Below are positions 37,356-45,840 of a DNA stretch of 64,000 nucleotides, in pieces. Within the stretch, counting starts at the first letter, position 1; every line of letters starts with the position of its first letter. The notes beneath the pieces are model-generated. The model saw only the letters and a list, made by a program, of their open reading frames with translations, did not search any database and was not told where the DNA came from. A program made the translations under genes and the position numbers. Source of the stretch: Bacteroidota bacterium (GTDB taxonomy: Bacteria > Bacteroidota > Bacteroidia > Bacteroidales > UBA4417); contig JACAAZ010000013.1 in NCBI GenBank assembly GCA_013376995.1, positions 70,645-134,644 on the forward strand. The letters run 5' to 3'.

Positions 37356-37877
37356 ATGCAGATCCCTGTCCACGATTATTTATTGATCATGATCAGTTCC
37401 ATTTCTGTCTACGTCTTTATGATATTAGCAATCAGGCTGTTTGGCAAGAAGGAATTATCGCAGTTGTCGGTTATTGACCTTGTTTTTGTTTTGCTAATCA
37501 GCAATTCGGTTCAAAATGCGATGGTTGGCAATAATACAACGCTTGGTGGCGGGTTGGTAGCTGCAAGTTCACTTTTCCTGGTAAATTTCCTATTTAAGCA
37601 ACTCCTGTTTAGGTTTCCATCCTTGAATAAATTTATCCAGGGCGAGCCTATTATGTTGGTGTATAAGGGAAAGATGAAGATTGACAATATGCATAGAACA
37701 CGTATTACTCATGATGAACTTCTGGAAGCAATACGTGAACATGGAGTTGATTCTATTTCAGATGTTGACCTCGCTATCCTTGAGATGGACGGGAATATCA
37801 GCATTCTTTCAGATAATTTCAAGCATAGATCAAGCAAGAAAAGGAAAGCCAGGAAGGTGTTACAGAAGGATATATAA
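37356..37877 (+). CDS. DUF421 / YetF-family membrane protein
   Basis: A 173-residue inner-membrane protein: three hydrophobic helices (about 8-28, 38-56, 62-82), then a cytoplasmic domain typical of the YetF/YcaP (DUF421) family. Visible landmarks are LFGKKELSQLSVIDLVFVLLISN, FIQGEPIMLVYKGKM and the DVDLAILEMDGNISIL beta segment. Function in the family is unclear; a Bacillus homologue is linked to spore or envelope stress. It precedes an unknown Cys-cluster gene by nine bases, so the pair is probably an operon. Confidence 0.87.
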   Translation: MQIPVHDYLLIMISSISVYVFMILAIRLFGKKELSQLSVIDLVFVLLISNSVQNAMVGNNTTLGGGLVAASSLFLVNFLFKQLLFRFPSLNKFIQGEPIMLVYKGKMKIDNMHRTRITHDELLEAIREHGVDSISDVDLAILEMDGNISILSDNFKHRSSKKRKARKVLQKDI

Positions 37878-37886
37878 TTTTTAATT

Positions 37887-38627
37887 ATGGATAAAGAACA
37901 AATAAAGAGAACATTAAAAAGCTTACCAGGAAAGAAGGACAACATTATTGGTATTTATAATTATTGCGATTACTGGTGTGAACGTTGTATGTTTACAAGC
38001 CACTGTGCAAATTTCCAGATAAGTAAAGAACTTGGAAATGATTCTGAAGCCAATGATCTTAATAACCAGAAATTCTGGGATAATTTCAGTAATCTCCTGG
38101 AAGCAACCTTGGAACTTCTTACAGAAAAGATGGCTGAATTTGGTTTTGAGCCGGATGATTCTACAGAACAGACAGATACCTGGATTAAAGACGTTAGCAG
38201 GCAGCCACTGGTGAAAAAGGCTAAGTCTTACTCACTTAAGGTTCATAAATGGCTTGAAGCATACACAAAAAGTAAGACGTCTTCAAAAGTGTTCCATCTT
38301 ACTTCAACCTCGTTATTTTCACAGAAGGTGGGTGAAGCAATTGAAGTAATAACATGGTATTCTATATTTATTTCAGCAAAAACCAGCCGGGCATTTTCTT
38401 CAGGCAGGTACGAAGAAGATGATCAGTATGATTCTGATGGATCAGTAAAAATTACTATTGTAGCCATTGATCGTTCCATGTCCGCATTTACCCAGTTATG
38501 GGAATTAGAGAAAGAATACGAGGATGATATCCTCTACTTTCTAACCAGGTTGTCTTCCCTTAAGAAAGGCTTGTTAAAGAGATTTCCTGATGCCATGGAT
38601 TTTAAGCGCCCCGGCTTTGACGACTAA
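37887..38627 (+). CDS. Unknown protein with N-terminal Cys cluster
   Basis: A 246-residue, mostly helical, acidic, cytoplasmic-looking protein that I do not recognise as a named family. Near the N-terminus are four Cys with flanking aromatic residues, YCDYWCERCMFTSHC, spaced C27-x3-C31-x2-C34-x5-C40, which could hold a Zn ion or an Fe-S cluster. The rest shows helix-rich segments such as FWDNFSNLLEATLELLTEKM and a run of charged residues near EEDDQYDSDGS. No membrane segment or signal. It follows the DUF421 gene by nine bases. Confidence 0.68.
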   Translation: MDKEQIKRTLKSLPGKKDNIIGIYNYCDYWCERCMFTSHCANFQISKELGNDSEANDLNNQKFWDNFSNLLEATLELLTEKMAEFGFEPDDSTEQTDTWIKDVSRQPLVKKAKSYSLKVHKWLEAYTKSKTSSKVFHLTSTSLFSQKVGEAIEVITWYSIFISAKTSRAFSSGRYEEDDQYDSDGSVKITIVAIDRSMSAFTQLWELEKEYEDDILYFLTRLSSLKKGLLKRFPDAMDFKRPGFDD

Positions 38628-38681
38628 ATTCCTGATTATTTTATATCCCGGTTTTATTAAGAATGGATTTACAGTTTCGTC

Positions 38682-38712
38682 TTGAAATATCGCTAAAAAT
38701 TTATTATATTTG
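38682..38712 (+). promoter_or_regulatory. Promoter of the SPFH gene
   Basis: TTG (38682-38684), 20 bases, TATATTTG (38705-38712): a full Bacteroidota promoter, 57 bases before the ATG. The same spacing and -7 sequence occur upstream of the patatin gene. Confidence 0.65.
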
Positions 38713-38769
38713 TAGCTGAGCCTAAAATGTATAATTCATAGAATACTCACATTATTAATCATTTTAACA

Positions 38770-39660
38770 ATGGTAAATCTTCTGACTTTTATCGTGTTTC
38801 TGCTTGTCCTGTTTTTTGCAGCAGGTATCCGAATCGTTCGGCCTACCAATCGTGCTTTGGTTGAGAGGCTTGGCAAATACCATCACTTTGCAACCCCGGG
38901 ATTCAACTGGATCATCCCGGGAATTGACAAAATGTACAAAATCAATATCACGGAAAAGATGATTAATGCCGAGCCCCAGGAAATCATCACCAATGATAAC
39001 CTCAATGCCAGGGTTGATGCCCAGGTGTATTTCAAGATCAAGCAGGATGAGGACAGCGTAAAGAATTCGCAGTACAATGTTAACAGTATTGAATACCAGA
39101 TTGTGAACCTGGCGCGTACCACTCTCCGTAATATTATAGGGACAATGACACTGAAATCCGCAAACAGTGAACGTGGCAAAATCAATAAGGAACTTCATGG
39201 AACTCTTCTCGAAGAAACCCTGAACTGGGGTATTGAAATTGTCAGGACTGAACTCAAGGAAATTGACCCGCCAAAAGATGTCCAGGAAACCATGAATAAA
39301 ATTGTTAAGGCTGAAAACGAGAAAATTGCTGCCATCGACTATGCTACAGCAACCGAAACGAAGGCTGATGGTGAAAAAAGAGCTGAAATCCGTCGTGCTG
39401 AAGGTATCAAGCAAGGCCAGATCCTTCGCGCAGAAGGCGAGGCCCAGGCTATTCAGCTGGTAAATGAGGCAGCTGAGAAGTATTTCGTAGGCAATGCCCA
39501 GATGCTTAGGCGTATCCAGGCGATGGAAACTTCCCTGAAGGATAATTCAAAAATTGTCGTGCCAACCGGTTCTGACCTTGTTAATGTTATGGGTGAAATG
39601 GGTGGGGTTATACCCTTGAAAGAAAAGCAAACTCCTCCTCCGGTTAAACCTGTGCAGTAA
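38770..39660 (+). CDS. SPFH/band-7 (stomatin-like) membrane protein
   Basis: A 296-residue protein anchored by an N-terminal hydrophobic helix (residues 2-21). The SPFH/PHB domain follows (RPTNRALVERLGKYHHFATPGFNWIIPGIDK), then ITEKMINAEPQEIITNDN and an Ala/Glu-rich coiled coil (EKRAEIRRAEGIKQ). It resembles slipin/HflC-type proteins that scaffold membrane microdomains and modulate proteases. No NfeD or protease partner is adjacent. Four bases separate it from the methyltransferase gene, so the two are probably co-translated. Confidence 0.88.
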   Translation: MVNLLTFIVFLLVLFFAAGIRIVRPTNRALVERLGKYHHFATPGFNWIIPGIDKMYKINITEKMINAEPQEIITNDNLNARVDAQVYFKIKQDEDSVKNSQYNVNSIEYQIVNLARTTLRNIIGTMTLKSANSERGKINKELHGTLLEETLNWGIEIVRTELKEIDPPKDVQETMNKIVKAENEKIAAIDYATATETKADGEKRAEIRRAEGIKQGQILRAEGEAQAIQLVNEAAEKYFVGNAQMLRRIQAMETSLKDNSKIVVPTGSDLVNVMGEMGGVIPLKEKQTPPPVKPVQ

Positions 39661-39663
39661 CTG

Positions 39664-40263
39664 ATGTCAAAAGAACAGTGGAATAGCCGGTATAGTGAGC
39701 AGCATTATATTTATGGCACACAGCCTAATGCTTACCTGAAGAAATTTCTTGATTCTTATTCCCCTGGCAGGATCTTATTCCCTGCTGAAGGAGAAGGAAG
39801 GAATGCTGTTTATGCTGCTTCAATTGGCTGGCAGGTTGATGCATTTGACCAGAGCGATGCCGGGATGGATAAAGCTTTGAGGCTTGCTGATAACAAGAAG
39901 GTAACAATCAACTACTTTATCAGTTCACTGGAAGAATGGAAACCTGTTGAAAGGTCCTATGACTGCATTGCTCTGATATTTGTTCATCTTCCTCCGGAAT
40001 TAAGGGTGCTGATCCATCAGAATGTTATACTTGCATTGAAACCTGGGGGTTTTGTGGTTTTTGAAGCTTTTACAAAGAATCAGCTACCCAGGACAAGCGG
40101 AGGCCCTAAAACACTTGACCTTCTTTTTGATGCCAGCGAAATAAAGGGAGATTTTGCAACTCTTGATTTCATCGATTTTGCTGAGACACAGGTTATACTT
40201 GAAGAAGGCCAGCTTCACCAGGGCCTTGCCGATGTGGTTCACTTTGTAGCTAGAAAATCCTGA
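39664..40263 (+). CDS. Class I SAM-dependent methyltransferase (TehB/thiopurine-like)
   Basis: A 199-residue methyltransferase. The N-terminus WNSRYSEQHYIYGTQPNAYL and the SAM loop ILFPAEGEGRNAVYAASIGWQVDAFDQS match small TehB/thiopurine-type methyltransferases. Further motifs are YDCIALIFVHLP and LKPGGFVVFEAF. Substrate unknown; tellurite or chalcogen detoxification has been suggested for relatives. The gene begins four bases after the SPFH stop, pointing to translational coupling. Confidence 0.8.
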   Translation: MSKEQWNSRYSEQHYIYGTQPNAYLKKFLDSYSPGRILFPAEGEGRNAVYAASIGWQVDAFDQSDAGMDKALRLADNKKVTINYFISSLEEWKPVERSYDCIALIFVHLPPELRVLIHQNVILALKPGGFVVFEAFTKNQLPRTSGGPKTLDLLFDASEIKGDFATLDFIDFAETQVILEEGQLHQGLADVVHFVARKS

Positions 40264-40330
40264 AACAGGTTTTTTGGTTGCAAATAAACGGGCAAGCTTA
40301 GTTTTAATACATTTGTCGAAACACTCGACA

Positions 40331-41542
40331 ATGCCACGATTTACTTTCTTTTTCTTATCAATCTTTTTGATTGGATTCCATCTTCATGGCCAGGTTACCG
40401 ACAGGCTTCATGCAAAGGCTGAGCGCATTCATCGCTCTGTTTTCACAGTTGATTCACATGCTGATACACCAATGAATTTTTTTGACCCGAAATTCAATGT
40501 TGGAGTTGATAATTCCAGTTCAGTACGCAGGAGTAAGGTGGATTTCCCAAGGATGAGTAAAGGGGGTCTTGACGGGATCTTTTTCGCTGTCTTTACAGGG
40601 CAGGGAAGCCGGACTGCTGAAGGTAATGAAAAAGCCAGGAAAAGTGCTCTGCAAACCTTTGATTCCATTTACAGCAACGTTACACGTAATTCAGGAATTG
40701 CAGGTATTGTTACTACTCCTGACGAAGCATACAGGATAGTAAAGAAGGGCAAACGCGCTATTTTTATCGGGGTGGAGAATGGTTATCCGGTTGGGACCGA
40801 CCTTTCAAATGTAAAATTGCTTTTCGACAGAGGAGCAAGGTATATGACCCTCTGTCATACAAAAAACAATGATATATGCAGTAGCTCAACCGATTCGAAT
40901 AATACAGTTGGACTCACGGAATTTGGCAGGCAGGTGGTACCTGAAATGAATAAGCTGGGAATGATGGTGGATGTTTCTCATGTTTCAGATGCCTCATTCT
41001 ATGATGTGCTAAAACTAACCACGAAGCCTGTCATCGCTTCTCATTCCTGTTCCAGGGCACTTTGCGATAACCCGCGCAACCTTACTGATGATATGCTGAA
41101 GGCATTGTCAAAGAATGGAGGGGTTGTTCAGATGTGTATCCTGAGTGCTTATGTAAAAACCCCCGATCCATTGCCTGCAAGGGATTCTGCGATGAAAGCA
41201 TTACGAGCCAAGTGGCATAATTTCCAGGACCTTACCGAATCCCAAATGGATAGTGCCCGCAGGGAGTGGTGGAAGACAGATGAGCTCTATCCTCAAAAAC
41301 TTGCAACAGTAAGTGATGTATGCGACCACATTGATCATATGGTTAAGGTTGCCGGTATTGATCATGTTGGAATCGGAACTGATTTTGACGGTGGAGGTGG
41401 TGTGCTTGGATGCAATGATGTAAGTGAGATGGGAAATATCACCCTCGAGTTGGTAAGAAGAGGCTATTCGAAGAAGCAAATTAAGAAGATATGGGGTGGA
41501 AACCTTATGCGTGTAATGAGGGAAGTTGAACGGGTGGAGTGA
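40331..41542 (+). CDS. Secreted membrane dipeptidase (M19 family)
   Basis: A 403-residue exported dinuclear-zinc dipeptidase. The start is taken at ATG 40331, where a signal peptide begins (MPRFTFFFLSIFLIGFHLHGQ). Zinc-binding motifs are visible: VDSHADTP (HxD), KPVIASHSCSRALC (HxH-like), and VGIGTDFDGGGG. M19 enzymes cleave dipeptides, including ones with D-residues. Likely periplasmic. It has a plausible peptidoglycan- or peptide-scavenging role; no partner gene points to one. G-rich spacer sequence begins near its stop. Confidence 0.9.
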   Translation: MPRFTFFFLSIFLIGFHLHGQVTDRLHAKAERIHRSVFTVDSHADTPMNFFDPKFNVGVDNSSSVRRSKVDFPRMSKGGLDGIFFAVFTGQGSRTAEGNEKARKSALQTFDSIYSNVTRNSGIAGIVTTPDEAYRIVKKGKRAIFIGVENGYPVGTDLSNVKLLFDRGARYMTLCHTKNNDICSSSTDSNNTVGLTEFGRQVVPEMNKLGMMVDVSHVSDASFYDVLKLTTKPVIASHSCSRALCDNPRNLTDDMLKALSKNGGVVQMCILSAYVKTPDPLPARDSAMKALRAKWHNFQDLTESQMDSARREWWKTDELYPQKLATVSDVCDHIDHMVKVAGIDHVGIGTDFDGGGGVLGCNDVSEMGNITLELVRRGYSKKQIKKIWGGNLMRVMREVERVE

Positions 41543-41776
41543 GGCTGGGACATGGGGAAATGGGGTGAGAACTACTATTTTTCCGTATTAATCTGATTTT
41601 TCTCTGTTAATCCGTGTTCAAAAGGTGAAGGGGAAAACGGATTTGACGGGAAAGCACTGATGTTCACTGAAAGATTCAATAAATAACTCTGCCCGATATA
41701 GACTGCGACTTAAATATAATTAACTAATAACCAATAACTTTTTCTCTCTCATCCAGAATTACCCAGCTATCCTCAC

Positions 41777-42475
41777 ATGATCCTTATCACTGCCATATCC
41801 CTGACAGAACTTCGAAATTCAGAAGTCTCAGCTACTGAATTGCTGAAACTCATTCCTGAAAAGAGCCGGGTCAAACTGGAAAAGATTACAAACCCGGATA
41901 GCAATGCCAGGTCATTGTTAGGTGAATTGCTTGCCAGGTATTCTATTATTAAGTATTCAGGTATTGGGAGTGCCGATATTCATTTCGGCGAAGGGGAGAA
42001 AGGAAAGCCTTATATGCCTGATCATCCCGAGATTCATTTCAATATAACACATTCAGCCGAGATGGTTGCCTGTGCTGTAGCCGGAACTGAAATCGGTATT
42101 GATATTGAGCATTACCGTAAGGTAAATTTCAGGGTCGCTGAACGGTTTTTTTCAGCTGCAGAATACGAGGATCTTTTCGCATTGGAAGAATCTCAGCGAC
42201 AGGATTATTTCTTTACACTATGGACCCTGAAGGAAAGTTTCCTGAAGGCAATCGGCAGCGGGCTAACAAGAAACCTCAATTCTTTCACAGTCGTTAAAAC
42301 GTCAGGTGGATACAGACTGGAAGGGGATGATTTATCAGCTTCATTTACAGTTGGAACCTACATGCTTCCAGGGCATTATCATTTTGCTGTTTGTAGCCCC
42401 GAGCAATTTCTGCCCCAGCATGTTCAGATGGTTTCAATACCTGAAATATTGGAATTACTTGTATTTTCAGAATAA
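41777..42475 (+). CDS. 4'-phosphopantetheinyl transferase (Sfp-type)
   Basis: A 232-residue enzyme that transfers the phosphopantetheine arm from CoA to a carrier-protein Ser. Signature motifs of the Sfp-like branch are present: GIDIEHYRK (Mg-binding) and WTLKESFLKAIGSGL. The N-terminal half contains LLGELLARYSI and KPYMPDHPEIHFNITHS, also characteristic. It activates acyl, peptidyl or aryl carrier proteins; no PKS/NRPS genes lie in the window, so the substrate is elsewhere. Confidence 0.88.
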   Translation: MILITAISLTELRNSEVSATELLKLIPEKSRVKLEKITNPDSNARSLLGELLARYSIIKYSGIGSADIHFGEGEKGKPYMPDHPEIHFNITHSAEMVACAVAGTEIGIDIEHYRKVNFRVAERFFSAAEYEDLFALEESQRQDYFFTLWTLKESFLKAIGSGLTRNLNSFTVVKTSGGYRLEGDDLSASFTVGTYMLPGHYHFAVCSPEQFLPQHVQMVSIPEILELLVFSE

Positions 42476-42489
42476 AATTCCTATATTTG
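42459..42489 (+). promoter_or_regulatory. Promoter of the patatin-like gene
   Basis: TTG (42459-42461), 20 bases, TATATTTG (42482-42489): a full match to the -33/-7 consensus, 22 bases before the ATG. The TTG lies in the last codons of the upstream gene. Confidence 0.65.
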
Positions 42490-42511
42490 AGGAAATCTGA
42501 TTTCAATCATT

Positions 42512-43396
42512 ATGTCCAAGAATGTTGCACTTGTGCTTTCAAGCGGCGGTGCCCGTGGGATAGCACATATTGGTGTTATTGAAGAACTGGTTAGGGAGGG
42601 ATATTCAATAACATCACTTTCAGGAGCCTCCATGGGTTCAGTGATAGGTGGGATGTATTCTCTTGGGAAACTGGATGAATACAAGGATTGGCTCATCCAT
42701 GTCACCAAAATGGATATTATCAAATTTCTTGACCTCACATTAGGTCATGGAGGGCTTGTGAAAGGCGAAAAGATAGTTCAGGTGATGGAGAAATTCATCG
42801 GGAAAGCCAATATTGAAGATCTGCCTATACCCTTTGCCGCAGTTGCTGTAGATATTAAACAACACAAAGAGGTTGTTTTTAAAACCGGCAGCCTGATGAA
42901 GGCGATCCGGGCTTCCATAAGTATACCTACCGTTTTCCTGCCAGTTTCATATAATCATTCTATATTGGTAGATGGTGGAGTGCTGAACCCTTTGCCGCTT
43001 GACATAATTTCCAGGCAGCCTGGCGATTTATTGGTTTCAGTCAATGTAAATTCAGCAGTTCCGTATAATTATTCAGAAGAAGCATCTGTAAGTATTTCTC
43101 ACCAGGTAGGATACAATACCGCTAGGGAAAACCTGAATCGTCGATGGTCGGAACTTATCAACCGGGGAAAGAAGACGATCATAAAATCAGGTGAGATGGG
43201 TATGTTCGACCTGGTATCCGAAACTATCAACCTCATGCAGCATAAACTGTCAAAGTATTCTATCGAGAAATACAAACCTGATGTTGTCATTGAAATCCCT
43301 TATAAGTTAGCGACGGTTTATGACTTCTATAAAGCAGAATCGCTGATCGAAGCCGGGCGGGGTGCTTGCAGGAAAGCGCTGGGGGGTGTGGGATAG
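42512..43396 (+). CDS. Patatin-like phospholipase (RssA/YchK type)
   Basis: A 294-residue serine hydrolase with Ser-Asp dyad motifs: oxyanion loop SSGGARGIAHIGVIEEL, nucleophile elbow GASMGSVIGG, and the catalytic Asp in VDGGVLNPLP. These match the bacterial patatin-like family of lipid acyl hydrolases. No signal peptide is apparent, so it is probably cytoplasmic. The C-terminal ALGGVG abuts a G-rich spacer, and the stop codon lies in repeat-like sequence. Confidence 0.88.
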   Translation: MSKNVALVLSSGGARGIAHIGVIEELVREGYSITSLSGASMGSVIGGMYSLGKLDEYKDWLIHVTKMDIIKFLDLTLGHGGLVKGEKIVQVMEKFIGKANIEDLPIPFAAVAVDIKQHKEVVFKTGSLMKAIRASISIPTVFLPVSYNHSILVDGGVLNPLPLDIISRQPGDLLVSVNVNSAVPYNYSEEASVSISHQVGYNTARENLNRRWSELINRGKKTIIKSGEMGMFDLVSETINLMQHKLSKYSIEKYKPDVVIEIPYKLATVYDFYKAESLIEAGRGACRKALGGVG

Positions 43397-43420
43397 CGGG
43401 AATGGGGGACTGGGGAGGTT
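43384..43420 (+). repeat. G-rich sequence running through the patatin stop codon
   Basis: The last codons and spacer read GGGGTGTGGGATAGCGGG and continue with further G-runs to 43420. It resembles the 8-bp G-rich arrays at 32.4 and 50.0 kb but is too short to call a clear tandem. Confidence 0.5.
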
Positions 43421-43507
43421 AGTCATTCAATAGTCACTCAATAGTCATTCAATGGTCACTCTTAGTCATTCGATGGTTACTCAATAGTCACTCGATGGTC
43501 ATTCATT
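43421..43507 (+). repeat. 11-bp tandem repeat (AGTCATTCAAT), eight units
   Basis: Eight consecutive 11-base units (one is 10) of the form [AG]GTCA[CT]TC[AG]AT, from 43421 to 43507. Single related units recur at 43735-43755 and 43768-43778. The same unit occurs on the opposite strand at 63901-63944. Confidence 0.85.
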
Positions 43508-43520
43508 TGTTTAGGCAGAG

Positions 43521-43990
43521 CGCATAGGGCTAAGGGCTAAGCGTTAGTTTGATAGAAGGTTAAAGACTTTGCGCCTATATAAGAGTATGATATTCGGAAG
43601 TTAAAAATTAGTCTAATCAGTCCGTCAGCCGACAGATCTGCGTCTGAAAAGGCATGGCGCATAGAGCTTAGGGCGTAGCGAGGAGCTTGTGAAAAAACAC
43701 TTCTTTGCGCCTTAGCGCCTTTGCGAGAAAGAAATGTCATTCGATGGTCACTCTATGGAGATCCAATAGTCATTCAATTGTTGAGGTATAGTGCATAGGG
43801 CTTGGGGCGAAGTGTAGTTTTAATATATAGAATCAGTTCTTTGCGCCTTTGCTAGAGTAAGATATTCGGAGGTTAAAGATCAGTTATATCAGTGAAATCA
43901 GCGTCTGAAAAGGCGTGGCGCGGGGTTAGTGAATAAGATATTCAGGTGTCAGGAATCAGTTAAATCTGCGTGATCTGCGTCTGAAAAAGC
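43521..43990 (+). repeat. Diverged direct repeat of about 135 bases, two full copies and one partial
   Basis: Copy one starts GCATAGGGCTAAGG at 43522 and ends TCTGAAAAGGCATGGCGC at 43660; copy two starts GCATAGGGCTTGGG at 43793 and ends TCTGAAAAGGCGTGGCGC at 43921. Shared words in the same order are TAGTTT, TTTGCGCCT, GATATTCGGA and ATCTGCGTCTGAAAA. A third, shorter copy (GATATTCAGG to TCTGAAAAAGC) runs from 43937 to 43990. With the 11-bp array it fills the 657-base gap between the patatin and sigma genes; no ORF here looks real. Confidence 0.75.
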
Positions 43991-44053
43991 ATTGTTCATT
44001 ATTTGATACGTAGCCAAAGATTGAATAGTATGATCACAATAGTTTTAGAAAGT

Positions 44054-44653
44054 TTACTTCTTTACCAAAATGTTGTATAGCAATTCCCGGGCACGGAAGA
44101 GGCGGACTTTAACCGTGCTTTCAGGCAATTGCAGTTGCTCAGCGATCTCTTCGCAGCTTAATTCCTTAAAATAATGCAATTCTATAATAGCTTTGTAATG
44201 GGGTTTCAATCCCTGGACAATCTTTCGAAGAAGGATAGTTTCCTGCCGGTTAATCAATAATTGCTCTGGCCCGGGAAGCTGGCAGGGTATCTCAGTGGTA
44301 GCTTCATGATCGATCAGGTCTGCGCCTTCAGTAGTGCCTGCATTACTTTCTTCCTTCTTTTTCCTGCGCAGGTGATCAATGCAATTGTTCTTGGCAATGC
44401 GGAAAAGCCATGTGCTAAATGCGAAATCAGGAGTATATTGCTGTAGCTTTTCGAAAGCTTTGCTAAATGCTTCAAGTGTAAGGTCTTCTGCATCCAGAAC
44501 ATCTCCTGTCATTTTAAACATGGTAGCGTACACCTGGTCGGCATAGGTTTTCATGAGTTCAGCATACGCCTTGCGGTCGCCTGAATCGAGTACTTTCCGA
44601 ACCAGCAATAAATCATGTTTAGCCTTGTCAGTAAGGGATGGATTTACCTCCAT
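44054..44653 (-). CDS. ECF-type RNA polymerase sigma factor
   Basis: A 199-residue sigma-70-family factor. Region 2 is visible as DAEDLTLEAFSKAFEKL and FSTWLFRIAKNNCIDHLRR, and region 4 as HYFKELSCEEIAEQLQLPESTVKVRLFRARELL. No anti-sigma gene is adjacent in the window. Its start overlaps the end of the glycosyltransferase gene by 10 bases, so translation is probably coupled. Target promoters are unknown. Downstream is the repeat-filled gap 43397-44053. Confidence 0.9.
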   Translation of the reverse strand: MEVNPSLTDKAKHDLLLVRKVLDSGDRKAYAELMKTYADQVYATMFKMTGDVLDAEDLTLEAFSKAFEKLQQYTPDFAFSTWLFRIAKNNCIDHLRRKKKEESNAGTTEGADLIDHEATTEIPCQLPGPEQLLINRQETILLRKIVQGLKPHYKAIIELHYFKELSCEEIAEQLQLPESTVKVRLFRARELLYNILVKK

Positions 44654-45780
44654 TTAACCGGTTTATTGAACAGGTTTGAAGCAGCGATCACTGGATTGAT
44701 TAGCAGGATGAATACCTCGAAAAATGGGACAAGCAGTAAAAATCCTTTCTCTGAAAGCTTTCGCATCACCTTGCCAAAAATGAACAGCTGGCTGGCCAGC
44801 CTGATCCCTACAATTCCAAGTACTATATAAGGCATATACCAGAACGAAAGGAGCAGGATGAAGCAGGCGTAGAAAAGGACCTGGGTAAATCCAAAAATGC
44901 CCAGTGCAAATTTATGCCGGGCTTTGTAATAGTTGCCCGATTGAAGGTGGCGTCTTTTCTGACGGAACCACTGGGCGAAGGTTTTTTTCGGGGCGCTGAG
45001 AGTATGGCTGTCAGACCTGAGTTCAACCCGAGTATTCTTTCGGTTGGCAGCGCGGTTAACAAAAAGATCATCATCGCCGGTTTGGATCCTGTAATGAGAG
45101 ATGAACCCATTCTGACGGAAAAAGAGGCTTTTACGGTACGAAATATTCCGGCCAACCCCCATATAGGGCATGCCTGAAAGAGCAAAACCAAAGTATTGTA
45201 AGGCTACCCTGAGAGTATCGAAACGGATCAGCAGGTTTAATAGTCCTCCGGACTTTTCATAAGCTCCGTAACCCAGAACGATCTCCGTACCAAATGTAAA
45301 GTTTGAAGCCATTTTCCTAAGCCATTGATTGGAGCGGGGAATGCAATCAGCATCAGTCAAAAGCAGAATATCATTTGCTGCCGATTTGATCCCAATGGAT
45401 AATGGAAACTTTTTACCGGTGAAAAAGTTCAAATCCTGCGGCATACTGACGACTTTCAAATGCTTGTATTCAATCTGCAGGTCACGAAGCAGGTAATTGG
45501 TATCATCATCAGAACCATGATCCACTACAACCACTTCATAATCACCATATTCCTGGTTGAGCAGGTAAGGGAGCTTTTCTGAAAGGTTGTAGTATTCGTT
45601 CCTCGCACAGACAATTACTGAAACAGGTTCATCTTTACGGGCAAATTCGTTCTTAACCTTGTAAAAACCAACCCTGGCGAAGATCACCCAGAAATATAAT
45701 AACTGTATTAGCGTGGCAAAAGCCAGCACAGCAAGTATGATAAATAAATAGGGATTTTGACTGAAATACTCAGCAAGCAT
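44644..45780 (-). CDS. Membrane-associated family 2 glycosyltransferase
   Basis: A 378-residue GT2 enzyme: N-terminal membrane helix (residues 10-34), GT-A domain with VSVIVCARNEYYNLSEKLPYLL, VVVDHGSDDDTNYLL and LLLTDADCIPRSNQWL (the DxD-like metal motif), then two to three C-terminal membrane helices from about 290. It is a cytoplasm-facing inner-membrane transferase of unknown sugar and acceptor. It ends inside the start of the ECF sigma factor, an unusual pairing. A TACTTTTG element lies on the minus strand at 45808-45801. Confidence 0.87.
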   Translation of the reverse strand: MLAEYFSQNPYLFIILAVLAFATLIQLLYFWVIFARVGFYKVKNEFARKDEPVSVIVCARNEYYNLSEKLPYLLNQEYGDYEVVVVDHGSDDDTNYLLRDLQIEYKHLKVVSMPQDLNFFTGKKFPLSIGIKSAANDILLLTDADCIPRSNQWLRKMASNFTFGTEIVLGYGAYEKSGGLLNLLIRFDTLRVALQYFGFALSGMPYMGVGRNISYRKSLFFRQNGFISHYRIQTGDDDLFVNRAANRKNTRVELRSDSHTLSAPKKTFAQWFRQKRRHLQSGNYYKARHKFALGIFGFTQVLFYACFILLLSFWYMPYIVLGIVGIRLASQLFIFGKVMRKLSEKGFLLLVPFFEVFILLINPVIAASNLFNKPVKWR

Positions 45781-45800
45781 GCAAAAGGGATATTGGAGTA

Positions 45801-45840
45801 CAAAAGTATTTATTCTAAAAAGAATTAAGCCCTATCTTTG
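45801..45840. promoter_or_regulatory. Back-to-back -7 elements between the glycosyltransferase and tgt
   Basis: Minus strand 45808-45801 reads TACTTTTG, 21 bases before the glycosyltransferase ATG; + strand 45833-45840 reads TATCTTTG, facing tgt but 140 bases from its start, implying a long leader. No good -33 motif is seen for either. Confidence 0.4.

Noticed and set aside
37887..38627. Radical SAM enzyme (C-x3-C-x2-C present)
   Set aside because: Protein is too short, lacks the barrel and glycine motifs, and has a fourth Cys; better described as an unknown Cys-cluster protein.
43421..43507. Possible CRISPR array
   Set aside because: Units are 11 bases with no spacers; 16-base units at 59914 are also head to tail with no spacers. 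No cas genes.
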